Shown here piece by piece: positions 43,188 to 53,940 of a DNA stretch of 62,611 nucleotides (its first letter is position 1; each line of letters opens with the position of its first letter). This stretch comes from Nocardioides sp. GTDB taxonomy: Bacteria > Actinomycetota > Actinomycetes > Propionibacteriales > Nocardioidaceae. Position numbers and translations under genes: made by a program. The DNA lies in assembly GCA_030698375.1 (NCBI GenBank), contig JAUYLL010000019.1, forward strand, positions 1-62,611, written 5' to 3'. The notes below the pieces were generated by a model. That model worked only from the letters and a program-made list of their open reading frames with translations. It ran no database searches and was not told the DNA's origin.

Positions 43188-44648
43188 GTGCTGAGCCGTG
43201 CCACCACCGTCGCCCTGGTCCTCGGCTCCTCGGCCGCCGTGCTCGTCGTCGAGCTCGTCGCGCTGCGCCTCGTGGCGCCGTACTGGGGCCTGACGCTCGA
43301 GACCAGCACGACCGTCATCGGGCTAGCCCTGCTGGCGATCGCCGCCGGGTCCTGGGCGGGTGGCCGCGCCGCCGATCTGGGCCCCCCGCACCGCCTCCTG
43401 GCACCCCTGCTCGGTGTCTCCGGCGTCGTCGTCGCGGCCACACCCTTCGCCGTCCGGGGTGCCGGCGTCGTCGGTGACCCGCTGGTGTTCCTCCTCGCGG
43501 TTACCGCCACGCTCGTGGTGCCCGGCGCGCTGCTCTCGGCCGTCACTCCCGTGGTGACCAAAATGCACCTCGAGGACCTCGCCGGCGCCGGCGGCGTCGT
43601 CGGCCGGCTCTCGGGGATCAGCACCCTCGGAGCGATCCTCGGCACCGTCCTCACCGGGTTCGTCCTCGTCACGGCCATCCCCGTCACCGGCATCCTCGTC
43701 GGCGTCGGGCTGCTGCTGGTCGCCTCGGCCGTCGCGGTCGGGATGCGCACCCACCGCGCCGCCGTCGTCCCGGGCCTCGCGCTCGTCCTCGCCGCCGGCG
43801 GCGCCTCGGTGAGCAGCGCCCTCGGTCCCGTCGACTGCGACCTGGAGACCGAGTACCACTGCGTCGACATCCGCACCGACCCCGAGCGGCCCGAGGGCCG
43901 CCTGCTGGTGATGGACGGCGTGCACCACTCCTACGTCGACCTCGGCGACCCGACGTACCTCGACTTCGGCTACGCCCGCGCCCTCGTCGGGGTGCTCGAG
44001 TCGCGGTTCCCGGACGGCGAGCCGCTCACCGCCCACCACCTCGGGGGCGGCGCGCTGACGATCCCGCGCTACCTCGCCGCCACCCGGCCCGGCACGACCG
44101 GCACCGTCTCCGAGATCGACCCCGGCCTGGTGCGCACCGACGGCGGCCTGCTCGACACCCGCGCGGTGCCGGGCCTGGAGGTGCGCATCGAGGACGGGCG
44201 CCGGGGACTGCTCGCGCTGCCCCCCGGCTCGCTCGACCTGGTCGTCGGCGACGCGTTCGGCGGGGTGAGCGTGCCCTGGCACCTGACGACCCGCGAGGCG
44301 CTCTCCGCCGTACGACGGGTGCTCGACGAGGACGGCCTCTACGCGGCCAACCTCATCGACCACGGGGTCCTCGACTTCGCGCGGGCGAAGGTGGCGACGA
44401 TGCGGGCCGTCTTCCCCGTCGTCACCGTGCTGCTCCCCCACGACTTCGACGGCGGCAACGTCGTCGTGGTCGGCAGCACCGAACCGCTGGACGACGTCGG
44501 CCTCGACGCGGCGCTCGCGGCGCAGGGCGAGCCCTCGCAGGTGCTCACCGACGACGTCCTCGACGCCTGGGTCGGCGACGCGATGGTGCTGACCGACGAC
44601 CACGCTCCCGTCGACCAGCTGCTCACGCCGTACCGCCGGGTCTCCTAG
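43188..44648 (+). CDS. Membrane-fused spermidine-synthase-like protein
   Basis: A 486-residue protein with about seven membrane helices in residues 8-215 and a C-terminal Rossmann domain like spermidine synthase (HHLGGGALTIPRYL, SEIDPGLV, VVGDAFGGVSVPWHL). The usual polyamine-synthase DxD signature is degenerate, and no polyamine genes are adjacent, so it may not make spermidine. Such fused membrane proteins are common in Actinobacteria without known function. It starts at GTG 29 bases after the sigma factor gene and may be co-transcribed with it. Confidence 0.82.
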   Translation: MLSRATTVALVLGSSAAVLVVELVALRLVAPYWGLTLETSTTVIGLALLAIAAGSWAGGRAADLGPPHRLLAPLLGVSGVVVAATPFAVRGAGVVGDPLVFLLAVTATLVVPGALLSAVTPVVTKMHLEDLAGAGGVVGRLSGISTLGAILGTVLTGFVLVTAIPVTGILVGVGLLLVASAVAVGMRTHRAAVVPGLALVLAAGGASVSSALGPVDCDLETEYHCVDIRTDPERPEGRLLVMDGVHHSYVDLGDPTYLDFGYARALVGVLESRFPDGEPLTAHHLGGGALTIPRYLAATRPGTTGTVSEIDPGLVRTDGGLLDTRAVPGLEVRIEDGRRGLLALPPGSLDLVVGDAFGGVSVPWHLTTREALSAVRRVLDEDGLYAANLIDHGVLDFARAKVATMRAVFPVVTVLLPHDFDGGNVVVVGSTEPLDDVGLDAALAAQGEPSQVLTDDVLDAWVGDAMVLTDDHAPVDQLLTPYRRVS

Positions 44649-44658
44649 GACCTCGGCC

Positions 44659-45966
44659 TCAGCGCATCACCCCGACCGGGCGGTACCGGTGCCCGGGGAA
44701 GACCTTGTCGACGGGGCGGGTGGGGAAGCGGCGGGCGACGACCTCGCCGAGCACGTCGCGGTAGTCGGTGGTGACCGCGAGGTCACCGGCGATCAGCGTG
44801 CCGGCGCCGAGGCCCGGCCAGCTGCCGTGGTACTGCCCGCCCTTCACCCCGCCGCCCGCGAGGAGCATGACGTTGCCCCAGCCGTGGTCGAGGCCACGGT
44901 TGCCGTTCTCGGCCACGCGGCGGCCGAACTCGCTGATGGTCGCCACCGTCACCCGGGAGCGCAGCGCACCGAGGTCACGGAGGAAGGCGTCGAGCCCCTC
45001 GGCGAACGCCCGCACCATCCGCGTCATGTCGCCACCGTTGGGCGTGCCGTAGTCGGCGTGCATGTCCCAGGACCCGAAGTCGATGGACACCACCTCGGTG
45101 CCGAGGTCGGCACGGATCAGCTGGGCGGTGTCCTGGAGGGCCATCGCCAGGTCCTTGCCCGGCCACGCGGTCGGGTAGGTGACGCCGTTGCGAGGGGTGT
45201 ACGACGCCGACGCGACCGCACTGGCCCGCCGCGCGGTGGTCAGGGTGGAGCGGGCGGCCACGCCCAGCGGCCCCGGCACGCCCTTCCACATGGTGCGCAG
45301 CTGACGGTTCCGGCGGACCCGGTCCTCGCCGTCCGCCCCCACGAGCCCGATCTCGTCGAGCCGCCCGGCGGCCACGTGCGGGGAGCGGCCGCTGAGGCTC
45401 GTGGGGGCGACCCCCGAGCCGAGGTGCACCGCCTCCAGCGGGTCACCGCCGACGTCGAGCCCGACCATCCGGTTGATCCAGCCACGCCGCTCGCTCGAGG
45501 TCGGGTCGGCGTCCTCGACCTGCTCCATCGCCGAGAAGTGCGAGCGGTTCGGTGCCGGCATCCCCACCGCGTGCACGGCGGCCAGCTCACCGGCCTCGAA
45601 GGCCCAGGCCAGCGGCTGCATCGCCGGGTGCATCCCGAAGAACCCGTCACCGGCCACGAGCGCGGCGGTTGGGACCTTGATGGTGGGCCGCGCGGCGGCG
45701 TACCCGGGGTCGCCGTGCGGGACGACCAGCCCGAGGCCGTCGATGCCGCCGCGGAAGCTGATGACGACGAGCACGTTGCCACCGGTCGTCGCGGCGTAGG
45801 AGGTCTGGCGCACAGCGTCGCCGAACACCGACGTGACCGCGCCCGCCGCGCCTGCTCCTGCCAGGCCGGCGAGGAAGCGGCGCCGGTCGAGCGTGACGCG
45901 GGCGAAGTCGTCGCAGCAGGAGGCGGGCACGCTGGTCGGTCCGGTGGTCATGGGAGTTCCGCTCAT
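44659..45966 (-). CDS. DUF1501 Tat-exported protein
   Basis: A 435-residue protein with a twin-arginine signal (LDRRRFLAGLAGAGAAGAV, residues 26-44) and the DUF1501 fold related to alkaline phosphatase/sulfatases: VVISFRGGIDGLGLVVP, SHFSAMEQVEDAD, IDFGSWDMHADYG and TISEFGRRVAENGNRGLDHGWGN. It is exported folded, probably with a metal. It is coupled through ATGA to the upstream DUF1800 gene; the two families are almost always paired, but the joint function is not known. Confidence 0.9.
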   Translation of the reverse strand: MSGTPMTTGPTSVPASCCDDFARVTLDRRRFLAGLAGAGAAGAVTSVFGDAVRQTSYAATTGGNVLVVISFRGGIDGLGLVVPHGDPGYAAARPTIKVPTAALVAGDGFFGMHPAMQPLAWAFEAGELAAVHAVGMPAPNRSHFSAMEQVEDADPTSSERRGWINRMVGLDVGGDPLEAVHLGSGVAPTSLSGRSPHVAAGRLDEIGLVGADGEDRVRRNRQLRTMWKGVPGPLGVAARSTLTTARRASAVASASYTPRNGVTYPTAWPGKDLAMALQDTAQLIRADLGTEVVSIDFGSWDMHADYGTPNGGDMTRMVRAFAEGLDAFLRDLGALRSRVTVATISEFGRRVAENGNRGLDHGWGNVMLLAGGGVKGGQYHGSWPGLGAGTLIAGDLAVTTDYRDVLGEVVARRFPTRPVDKVFPGHRYRPVGVMR

Positions 45967-47423
45967 CGGGTCATGTGGGTCGGGGAGTCCAGGAGCACGC
46001 CGAGCACCCGCACCCGGTCCCAGCGCGCGAGCGCGTGGTCGGGCGTGACGCGGGTGGTGGCCGGGAACCCGGTGGCCTGGACGACCGCCCGCCGCTCGAG
46101 GGCCGTCGCGGGCCGTCCGAGGGTCAGCCGCGCCAGCCGGTCGACGTACGCCGGGAGGGGCAGGCCGCGGCGCGGGATCCGCCGGGCGGGCAGCCAGTAC
46201 CGCTGCGGGCGGTGCTGCACGTCCGCTCGGGGGTACCACCCGCCGGCGAGGTTCCAGTGCATCCGGTACGACCCCATCACCCGGGTGACCGACGACCAGG
46301 CCTGCGCGGTCTGCGGCGGTCCGTCGGGACGGGGCCAGTCGAAGAGGCGCATCCCGGGCTGCACCCAGGTCAGGCAGTTTGCGAACGACTCCCGCGACCG
46401 GGGCGCGCGGGCCCGGACGTCGAGGGCACGGACGGTGGCGACGAGGTCCTGGTCGGGGGTGCGCACCTTCCGTCCGGCCGCGCGGCGGAACTCGCGCGAG
46501 GCGAACAGCACCTTCAGCGTCGCGGTCATGTCCGTCCCCGAGGCACGGAACGTCTTGGCGAGACGGTCCACCAGCGCCGCGCTGGGGTTGTCGGAGACGA
46601 AGCGCAGCGCGAGCTTGCGGGCGATCGTCCGCGCGGTCGCCGGGTGGTGGGCGAGGTAGCGCAGGTACGCCGCCGCGACCGCCTGTCCGTCGGCGGCGGC
46701 GTTGTCGTGGCGGAACCCGAGGACCTGCACCGGGCCGGTCGCGTGCCGCTCGGGGTCGTAGCGCGGGGTCCAGGTCCACCAGGCGTCCATGGTGTAGCCC
46801 GACAGGATCCGGGCCGAGTCGACGACCATCTCCTCGGTGTAGCCCGCGGACCGTCCGACGGTGTGCAGCTCGAGCAGCTCGCGCCCGTGGTTCTCGTTGG
46901 GTCGCTGGCGGGTCGAGGTCCACGTGTCGAGGTGCAGGACCATCGCCGGGTGCAGCGTCGCAGCAGCCAGCAGGGTGTCGAAGCGGCCGAGGGCGTGGCG
47001 GCGCAGCAGGTCGTCGTACTGGCTGCGGAAGAGCCAGGCGGAGTCGTGGCCCCCCGGCACGTGCAGGTGGTCGGACCAGAAGTCCACCATCGTCTCGAGC
47101 AGCTGGCGCCGGCTGTACATCCGGCGCATCAGGGACTGGTTGGCGAGGTCGACGGCGTAGCGCCATCCGTCCTTGCTGCCGTCCTGGTGCCGCTGCCAGC
47201 GGCGCTGCGGGGAGTCGGCGAGGTCCGGGAACCACGGACCGGCGACCGCGCGGGCGCGCGCCGGCTCCTTGAGCGTGCCCGGACGCAGCTGACGCGCCAG
47301 CCAGGCCTTGCCGCCACCGGCGCGGCGGAGGTCGGCGTACGTCGCGCGGGACCAGCCCCAGCCGACCCGGTTCATCAGGTGCCGCTCGTACGCCGACGGC
47401 ACGGGGACTACGGGAAGAGGCAT
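45963..47423 (-). CDS. DUF1800 protein
   Basis: A 486-residue, mainly helical protein of the DUF1800 family. Diagnostic strings are LMNRVGWGWSRATYADL near the start, LETMVDFWSDHLHV, NENHGRELLELHTVG and ARILSGYTMDAWW. The HGRELLELHT string is the hallmark. ATG 47423 follows GGAG at proper spacing; an ATG at 47483 adds 20 residues. It is the partner of the DUF1501 gene and first in that operon. Confidence 0.9.
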   Translation of the reverse strand: MPLPVVPVPSAYERHLMNRVGWGWSRATYADLRRAGGGKAWLARQLRPGTLKEPARARAVAGPWFPDLADSPQRRWQRHQDGSKDGWRYAVDLANQSLMRRMYSRRQLLETMVDFWSDHLHVPGGHDSAWLFRSQYDDLLRRHALGRFDTLLAAATLHPAMVLHLDTWTSTRQRPNENHGRELLELHTVGRSAGYTEEMVVDSARILSGYTMDAWWTWTPRYDPERHATGPVQVLGFRHDNAAADGQAVAAAYLRYLAHHPATARTIARKLALRFVSDNPSAALVDRLAKTFRASGTDMTATLKVLFASREFRRAAGRKVRTPDQDLVATVRALDVRARAPRSRESFANCLTWVQPGMRLFDWPRPDGPPQTAQAWSSVTRVMGSYRMHWNLAGGWYPRADVQHRPQRYWLPARRIPRRGLPLPAYVDRLARLTLGRPATALERRAVVQATGFPATTRVTPDHALARWDRVRVLGVLLDSPTHMTR

Positions 47424-47594
47424 GGCAGGCTCCGTGGCGCGCGTTCCGGGAGCCCTGCCGGTCAAGGTCTCCGTCACCCGCATTGATCGGCGGGACCGTC
47501 CGATTCGCCAGCAAAACGGACTATTCCCGCCAGGCGGCGGCCAGGGTCGCTAGCGTGGGAGCACGGGACGAGAGATCCCGCAGGAGGACGAGCC

Positions 47595-49082
<1,488 letters not shown>

Positions 49083-49217
49083 GCTCAGCGGCCCGTTCTG
49101 CAAGGAAGCCGAAGGGTTGGGTCCGGTGCGGCACAACCTCTCGTCAATCGGGGCGGTGGGCGGTCGTGTTGACCCCAGACTGACGAGGTCAGGTCCGCCG
49201 CACCCCTGGAGACCGCC

Positions 49218-50213
49218 GTGCTCACTCGTCCCGCCCGCTCCGCCACGCTGCTCGCGGCCACGGCCACCTCGCTGCTCCTCGCCCTGCTGCCTGCGACCAC
49301 CGCGACGGCCGACACCGACGGGGTCTGCGACGCGCTCGACTCAGGGAAGATCGACACGAAGGGCGACCCCCAGTCGGTGGCGGTCAGCGCCCCGGATGGT
49401 CGGACGATCACCGGGTACTGCGTGAAGGCCGGCAGCACCAACGCGGGCGACGGTCCGGTGTACGTCGACCTGGCCACCGAGGTGACCACGCTCGTCGTGC
49501 GGCATCCGTCCGGCAAGGCCGTCTCCCACTACTCCGTGCGGTACGACGTCCCGCCGGGCACCGACCCGCCGCCGGTGGTCCCCCCGCCGCCGCCGGGACC
49601 CCCCTTCGACTGGGACTGGCCCTACCCGCCTCCCGTCTGTGACGCACTGATCGTCACCTACCCGACCAACCTGCCGCAGGGGCAGGCCAACGACGTCAAC
49701 GTCCGGTTCCGCACCCCGGCGGGCCAATTCACCCTGAACTTCCACAACAACGACGGCTTCTGGTCCGGCACCACCTCCTTCCCCTTCACCCAGCACCCGG
49801 ACTGGCCAGCCGGCCTCACGTCGTACGCCGTGGAGTGGGTCCAGGTCGGCGGCACGAACTACCACTGGGAGGGCCGGGTGCGCTGCCTCGCGAGCAGCGG
49901 TTCGGCCATCACCCGCGCGGTGACCGGCATCGCCGGCTGGCGCGGCGGGGTGACCCGGATCCGACGGGGCACCGCACCCCGCGCGTCGGTCGTCACCGTC
50001 GACCAGCCCGGCCTCGCACCCGTGGTGCTGCAGCGCCGCGCCCCGCGCCGCTGGGTCCGGGTCAAGCAGCTGCGTCCCAACGCCGCTGGCACGGTCCGCG
50101 TGGTCCTCCCGCGTCAACGCAAGCGCGGAAGGAAGGTCTTCCGGGTACAGGTGGCCGGCACCGAGTCGGTCACCGGCGCGACCAGCAAGCGGTTCGTGGT
50201 CCGGGTGCGCTGA
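49218..50213 (+). CDS. Secreted protein of unknown function with Pro-rich linker
   Basis: A 331-residue protein with a signal peptide (residues 1-32, TATADTDG cleavage region). Residues 33-112 hold paired cysteines in a domain resembling small exported actinobacterial proteins (GYCVKAGSTNAGDG, VSHYSVRYDVPP). A Pro-rich linker (DPPPVVPPPPPGPP) leads to a beta-rich central part and an Arg-rich end (RQRKRGRKVFRVQVAG) that looks like an Ig-like or wall-associated module. No enzymatic motif was found. The GTG start lies 135 bases after the Pro-Glu-repeat gene. Confidence 0.7.
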   Translation: MLTRPARSATLLAATATSLLLALLPATTATADTDGVCDALDSGKIDTKGDPQSVAVSAPDGRTITGYCVKAGSTNAGDGPVYVDLATEVTTLVVRHPSGKAVSHYSVRYDVPPGTDPPPVVPPPPPGPPFDWDWPYPPPVCDALIVTYPTNLPQGQANDVNVRFRTPAGQFTLNFHNNDGFWSGTTSFPFTQHPDWPAGLTSYAVEWVQVGGTNYHWEGRVRCLASSGSAITRAVTGIAGWRGGVTRIRRGTAPRASVVTVDQPGLAPVVLQRRAPRRWVRVKQLRPNAAGTVRVVLPRQRKRGRKVFRVQVAGTESVTGATSKRFVVRVR

Positions 50214-50266
50214 CGGCGTCGGGGACACCTCGGTTCGGCTGCACCCCGGCTCGCTATCGTGACCGC

Positions 50267-50860
50267 ATGCCTGCCAGCTCCTCAGCCATGTCACGCCGCG
50301 TGACGTTCGTCGCGACCGCCGTCCTCGTCGGGCTGCTCGCCCTCGTCGGGTGCGGCGGTGACGAGGACGACGCGTCGGGCCACAACGATGCCGACGTCGC
50401 CTTCGCCCAGGAGATGATCCCGCACCACGCCCAGGCCGTGCAGATGGTCCGGATGACCCAGGACAAGGTGCTCGACCCCAAGGTCGCGGAGCTCGCCGAG
50501 GGGATGGCCGCCGCCCAGGAGGACGAAATCGCGCAGATGGCGGAGTGGCTCGAGGAGTGGGGCGAGGACGTGCCGGACTCCACGATGCAGGACATGGGTC
50601 ACCACGCCGACCCGCACGCCGAGAACATGCCCGGGATGATGACCGAGGAGCAGATGGGCGAGCTCGCGGTCGCGACCGGTCCCGGGTTCCAGACGATGTG
50701 GCTGGAGATGATGATCGAGCACCACGAGGGCGCGATCGAGAGCGCTCGCACCCAGCAGGAGGAGGGCCGCTACGGCCCCGCGGTGGAGCTGGCCCAGGAG
50801 ATCGAGCGCTCCCAGACCGAGGAGATCGCCCAGATGGAGGAGCTCCTCCAGCAGTCCTGA
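50267..50860 (+). CDS. DUF305 lipoprotein
   Basis: A 197-residue lipoprotein (lipobox LVGC, Cys about 29) with the DUF305 ferritin-like helical repeat. The paired motifs FAQEMIPHHAQAVQM and MWLEMMIEHHEGAIE supply His and Met clusters suited to copper or other metal binding. Met-rich MQDMGHHADPHAENMPGMM lies between the halves. Such proteins often help in copper handling, but no copper genes are adjacent, so the role is inferred from family only. Confidence 0.9.
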   Translation: MPASSSAMSRRVTFVATAVLVGLLALVGCGGDEDDASGHNDADVAFAQEMIPHHAQAVQMVRMTQDKVLDPKVAELAEGMAAAQEDEIAQMAEWLEEWGEDVPDSTMQDMGHHADPHAENMPGMMTEEQMGELAVATGPGFQTMWLEMMIEHHEGAIESARTQQEEGRYGPAVELAQEIERSQTEEIAQMEELLQQS

Positions 50861-50894
50861 CCCCCGTCGTACGCCGGCCCGGAGCCGGGCCCGC

Positions 50895-51986
50895 TCAGCC
50901 CTTGAACCGCCCCGCGAAGGCGCGCAGCGGCAGGTCGGCGCTGGTGACGATGCCCGGCGGTGCGGCGACCACGGCGCGGATGCTGTGCAGGGCGGGCATG
51001 CCGGTGACGGTCATGCCGATCGAGGCGAAGTCCTCGGGGTTCGAGAGGTCGACGCCAGGGGCCGGGAAGATCATGTGCTTGTTGTAGATCTGGGGATCAC
51101 CCTTGACCTGGGTGATGTAGCAGCCCTTGATGTCCCAGCTCGGGTCGGTGTGCGGCGTCATCTGCCACTCCAGGTGGGTCTCCACGCGCGAGACCCCGTC
51201 GACCATGCCCTGGTACTTGATGTAGCTGCCGCCCAGCGACCCCTTCGACAGCTGGTACCAGCCCAGGTCGACGTCCTTGGTGCAGGCGCCCAGCTCGTAG
51301 GAGAACACCACCTCGTCGAGCTCGAGGCCGAAGGCGTCGGCCTTGAGGTAGACCGAGTCGGCGAAGACCGCGGTGTACTTGTGCAGCATCTCCGCCAGGC
51401 CCGGGTGGTCGACGGGGAGGCCGTAGCCGACCTCGCGCCAGGTGCCGGCGGAGTGGTGGCAGGAGACGTCAACGGACTCGATGGTGGTGACGTTCTCGAT
51501 GTCGGCGACGTCGGCGGTGCACACGATGCCCAGGATCTGGTTCACGCCCGGGTTCATCCCCGTGCCGTAGAACGTCGAGCCCCCGCGCTCGCACGCATCC
51601 TGCAGCACCTCGCTGACCCGGCGGCCCGAGTGGTGCGGGTGGTTCGTGTCGCGGTGGAAACCGGTGATCCAGTCGGCCGTGGTCACGATGTCGATGCCGG
51701 CCTCGAGGACCTGCACGTAGAGGTCCTCGTCGGGGAAGACGCCGTGGAAGGTCAGCACGTCCGGCTGCGCGGCGAGGATCTCCTCGACCGTCCCGGTGGC
51801 GGTGACCCCGACCGGCTCCAGTCCCGCCAGCTCGCCGATGTCGCGGCCGATCTTCTCCGGGGAGTAGCAGTGCACCCCGACCAGCTCGAGGTCCGGGTGG
51901 GGACCGAGACGCTTGATCATCTCCGAACCGACGTTGCCGGTGGCGACCTGGAAGACGCGGATCGGACGCTCGCTCGTGGTGGTCAT
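50895..51986 (-). CDS. DapB-like NAD(P)H-dependent oxidoreductase
   Basis: A 363-residue protein with an N-terminal Rossmann domain, VFQVATGNVGSEMIKRL (10-26), as in dihydrodipicolinate-reductase-like proteins, and a C-terminal domain with GTGMNPGVNQ and HHSAGTWREVGYGL. The family is annotated as amine or opine dehydrogenase-like, without a firm substrate. It is not true DapB. It is coupled by ATGA to the upstream Rieske oxygenase, so both probably act on one degradation pathway controlled by the adjacent TetR gene. Confidence 0.8.
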   Translation of the reverse strand: MTTTSERPIRVFQVATGNVGSEMIKRLGPHPDLELVGVHCYSPEKIGRDIGELAGLEPVGVTATGTVEEILAAQPDVLTFHGVFPDEDLYVQVLEAGIDIVTTADWITGFHRDTNHPHHSGRRVSEVLQDACERGGSTFYGTGMNPGVNQILGIVCTADVADIENVTTIESVDVSCHHSAGTWREVGYGLPVDHPGLAEMLHKYTAVFADSVYLKADAFGLELDEVVFSYELGACTKDVDLGWYQLSKGSLGGSYIKYQGMVDGVSRVETHLEWQMTPHTDPSWDIKGCYITQVKGDPQIYNKHMIFPAPGVDLSNPEDFASIGMTVTGMPALHSIRAVVAAPPGIVTSADLPLRAFAGRFKG

Positions 51987-53020
51987 GCGGTGCTCCTGGC
52001 GGTGTTGGCTGGGTCGGCGGGCGCCGGGGTTCCGGCGGTGGTCGGGTAGAACTGCTGGGCCCAGGCACGCAGCGCGGTGAACCCGGGGTACTCCCCGCGC
52101 GACAACGCAGCGGGGCTGGCGTACTTCTGGTGCGACCAGATCGCGATGTCGGCCTCGAACTGCTCGATGACCCCACGGGCGTGGCGGTCGGCGGACTCGG
52201 AGTGGTCGCGCTCGTCGCCGGGGCGGCGGCCGATCCAGACGCTGAACCGGACGTCGCAGGTCGCGTCGTCGACGGGGGTGACGGCCGAGGCGGTGCGGTT
52301 GTCGATCATTCCCCAGCTCTTCGTCACCGCCAGGCCCAGACCGCAGTTGATCGCGTTCACGCCGCTGCGGACGTCGTCGATGCTCGCGCCCGCATCGCCC
52401 TGGTCGAAGGTGATCGTGAAGTCGACGTGGGCCACCGGTCCGTCAAAGTCCTGCCGGGTGAACTCCGGGACGATCGGGACCTGGTGGACGTAGGTGAAGT
52501 GCGCGAAGTCGACGCCGTTCTCCATGACGTATTGCGGGTGGAGCTCGAGCCCCGGCTCGTGCAGGCGCGCGTGCTCGCACAGCGAGAAGTAGTCGCCCGG
52601 CCCGGCACCGTCGTCGAAGGCGGTGAAGACGTCGGGCACGTCGAAGGTCGGCGGGCGCCGGTCGACGTCGTGCCACACGTAGATCGCCTCGTTGCGCTCC
52701 ACCACCGGCATCGTGTTGATCCGGCGGCCGAGGTTGGGCTGGTCCTCGTAGGGGATGCAGACGTTGCGACCCTTGGCGTTCCACTCCCAGCCGTGGAACG
52801 GGCAGCGGATGCGGTCCTCGACCACCGTGCCGCCGTACCCGAGGTGGGCTCCGAGATGCTCGCAGTAGGCGTCCATCACCGTGACCGCTCCGGAGGTCGC
52901 CCGCCAGGCCACGAGGTCGCGCCCGAAATAGCGCATCCGGTGCACCTCGCCGATGCCGACCTCGTGGGACCACGCGACCTGGAACCACCCTGTGGGGTCC
53001 ATGGGCAGCGTCGGCTTCAT
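51983..53020 (-). CDS. Rieske non-heme iron oxygenase (KshA-like)
   Basis: A 345-residue oxygenase component. The [2Fe-2S] Rieske site is CEHLGAHLG (Cys53, His55) and CPFHGWEW (Cys73, His76). The mononuclear iron site is suggested by NGVDFAHFTYVHQVP. The overall layout resembles KshA, the steroid 9-alpha-hydroxylase oxygenase, but other hydrophobic substrates are possible. A reductase component is not adjacent. It is first in the operon, divergent from a TetR regulator with shared operator half-sites in the 89-base gap. Confidence 0.88.
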   Translation of the reverse strand: MKPTLPMDPTGWFQVAWSHEVGIGEVHRMRYFGRDLVAWRATSGAVTVMDAYCEHLGAHLGYGGTVVEDRIRCPFHGWEWNAKGRNVCIPYEDQPNLGRRINTMPVVERNEAIYVWHDVDRRPPTFDVPDVFTAFDDGAGPGDYFSLCEHARLHEPGLELHPQYVMENGVDFAHFTYVHQVPIVPEFTRQDFDGPVAHVDFTITFDQGDAGASIDDVRSGVNAINCGLGLAVTKSWGMIDNRTASAVTPVDDATCDVRFSVWIGRRPGDERDHSESADRHARGVIEQFEADIAIWSHQKYASPAALSRGEYPGFTALRAWAQQFYPTTAGTPAPADPANTARSTA

Positions 53021-53045
53021 CGCACCTCGCAAGCTAGAATCTGAA

Positions 53046-53071
53046 TTCTGCGAAACAGAACCATGGTTCTG
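53046..53071. promoter_or_regulatory. Operator region with three TTCTG/CAGAA half-sites
   Basis: CAGAACCATGGTTCTG (53056-53071) is a perfect 16-bp palindrome. A further TTCTG at 53046-53050 pairs with its CAGAA arm as a second, overlapping inverted repeat with a 5-base spacer. The site lies between the divergent Rieske and TetR genes and is the expected TetR operator. Confidence 0.75.
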
Positions 53072-53109
53072 CACACCCGTCAAGAGGTACGCCGCCCGAG
53101 GAGGTCGCC

Positions 53110-53766
53110 TTGCCCGTCGCCGCCGAGCGCCACACCCTGCATCGCGAGCTGGTCCTCGCCGCGGCCGAGCGTGAGCTCGCCCGGGTCGGGTTCGCGGGCA
53201 CGAAGATGACCGCCATCGCCCAGGCGGCCGACGTGTCGCTGGCGACCGTCTACAAGGCCTTCGCCGGCAAGGACGACATCTGGGACGCGCTGCACGCGCA
53301 GCGGATGGCCGCCCTCGTCGCCGAGGTCGATGAGCAGGTGGGCGGCTCCGATGCGGGCTCCCCGCTCGAACGGCTGCTGGCCGGCATCGCTGCCGTCGCC
53401 GGGTTCCTGACCGCGCACGACGCCTACCTCGAGCTCAACCTGCGGGCGAGCTCGGGATGGCTGACCACGGCGGGGAGCACCGGCGTACAGCGCACCGTCT
53501 GGGCCGCCGGGCTCGACCGGATCTCCGCCGGCGTCGAGGCGGCGCGAGCCTCCGGCGAGCTGGCCGACCTCCCCACCCGCGTCGCCACCGGCCTGGTCGT
53601 CTCCGCGCTCCAGGTCTGGCTCGCCGACTGGGTCGAGGCGGGCCGCGACCGTGACGCCGACGCCGTAGTCGCGGACCTCGTCGCGCACCTGCGACTGGTC
53701 CTCCGCCGACTCCCCGACGAGAGCGAGTCGGCCGAGTGGCACGGAGGCAGCCGCAGCCAGGAGTAG
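53110..53766 (+). CDS. TetR-family transcriptional regulator
   Basis: A 218-residue repressor with an N-terminal HTH (ALARVGFAGTKMTAIAQ-type region: VGFAGTKMTAIAQAADVSLA followed by TVYKAFAGKDD) and a helical ligand domain. The TTG start follows GAGGAG at good spacing. It is divergent from the Rieske-DapB-like operon and very probably its repressor, with the operator in the shared intergenic region. The ligand is presumably the pathway substrate or a CoA ester. Confidence 0.88.
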   Translation: MPVAAERHTLHRELVLAAAERELARVGFAGTKMTAIAQAADVSLATVYKAFAGKDDIWDALHAQRMAALVAEVDEQVGGSDAGSPLERLLAGIAAVAGFLTAHDAYLELNLRASSGWLTTAGSTGVQRTVWAAGLDRISAGVEAARASGELADLPTRVATGLVVSALQVWLADWVEAGRDRDADAVVADLVAHLRLVLRRLPDESESAEWHGGSRSQE

Positions 53767-53836
53767 TAGTACTCCGAGGCTCGAAGCCGGGGCGATTTCT
53801 CGCTTCGTTGACGACGACGCCGTTCACTTCGCTCAA

Positions 53837-53864
53837 GGCTCGGGGGCGCTCCTTCCCCCGAGCC
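53837..53864 (+). terminator. Hairpin after the TetR gene
   Basis: GGCTCGGGGG and CCCCCGAGCC form a perfect 10-bp stem with an 8-base loop, 70 bases after the TetR stop and before the next gene. Confidence 0.65.
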
Positions 53865-53940
53865 GCCCATGAGTCGCGTCGCACTCGCGGCGGCTTCCAG
53901 GAGCGGCACCCCGGCGGTCCGCTGAGAGGGCGGGGTCGAG

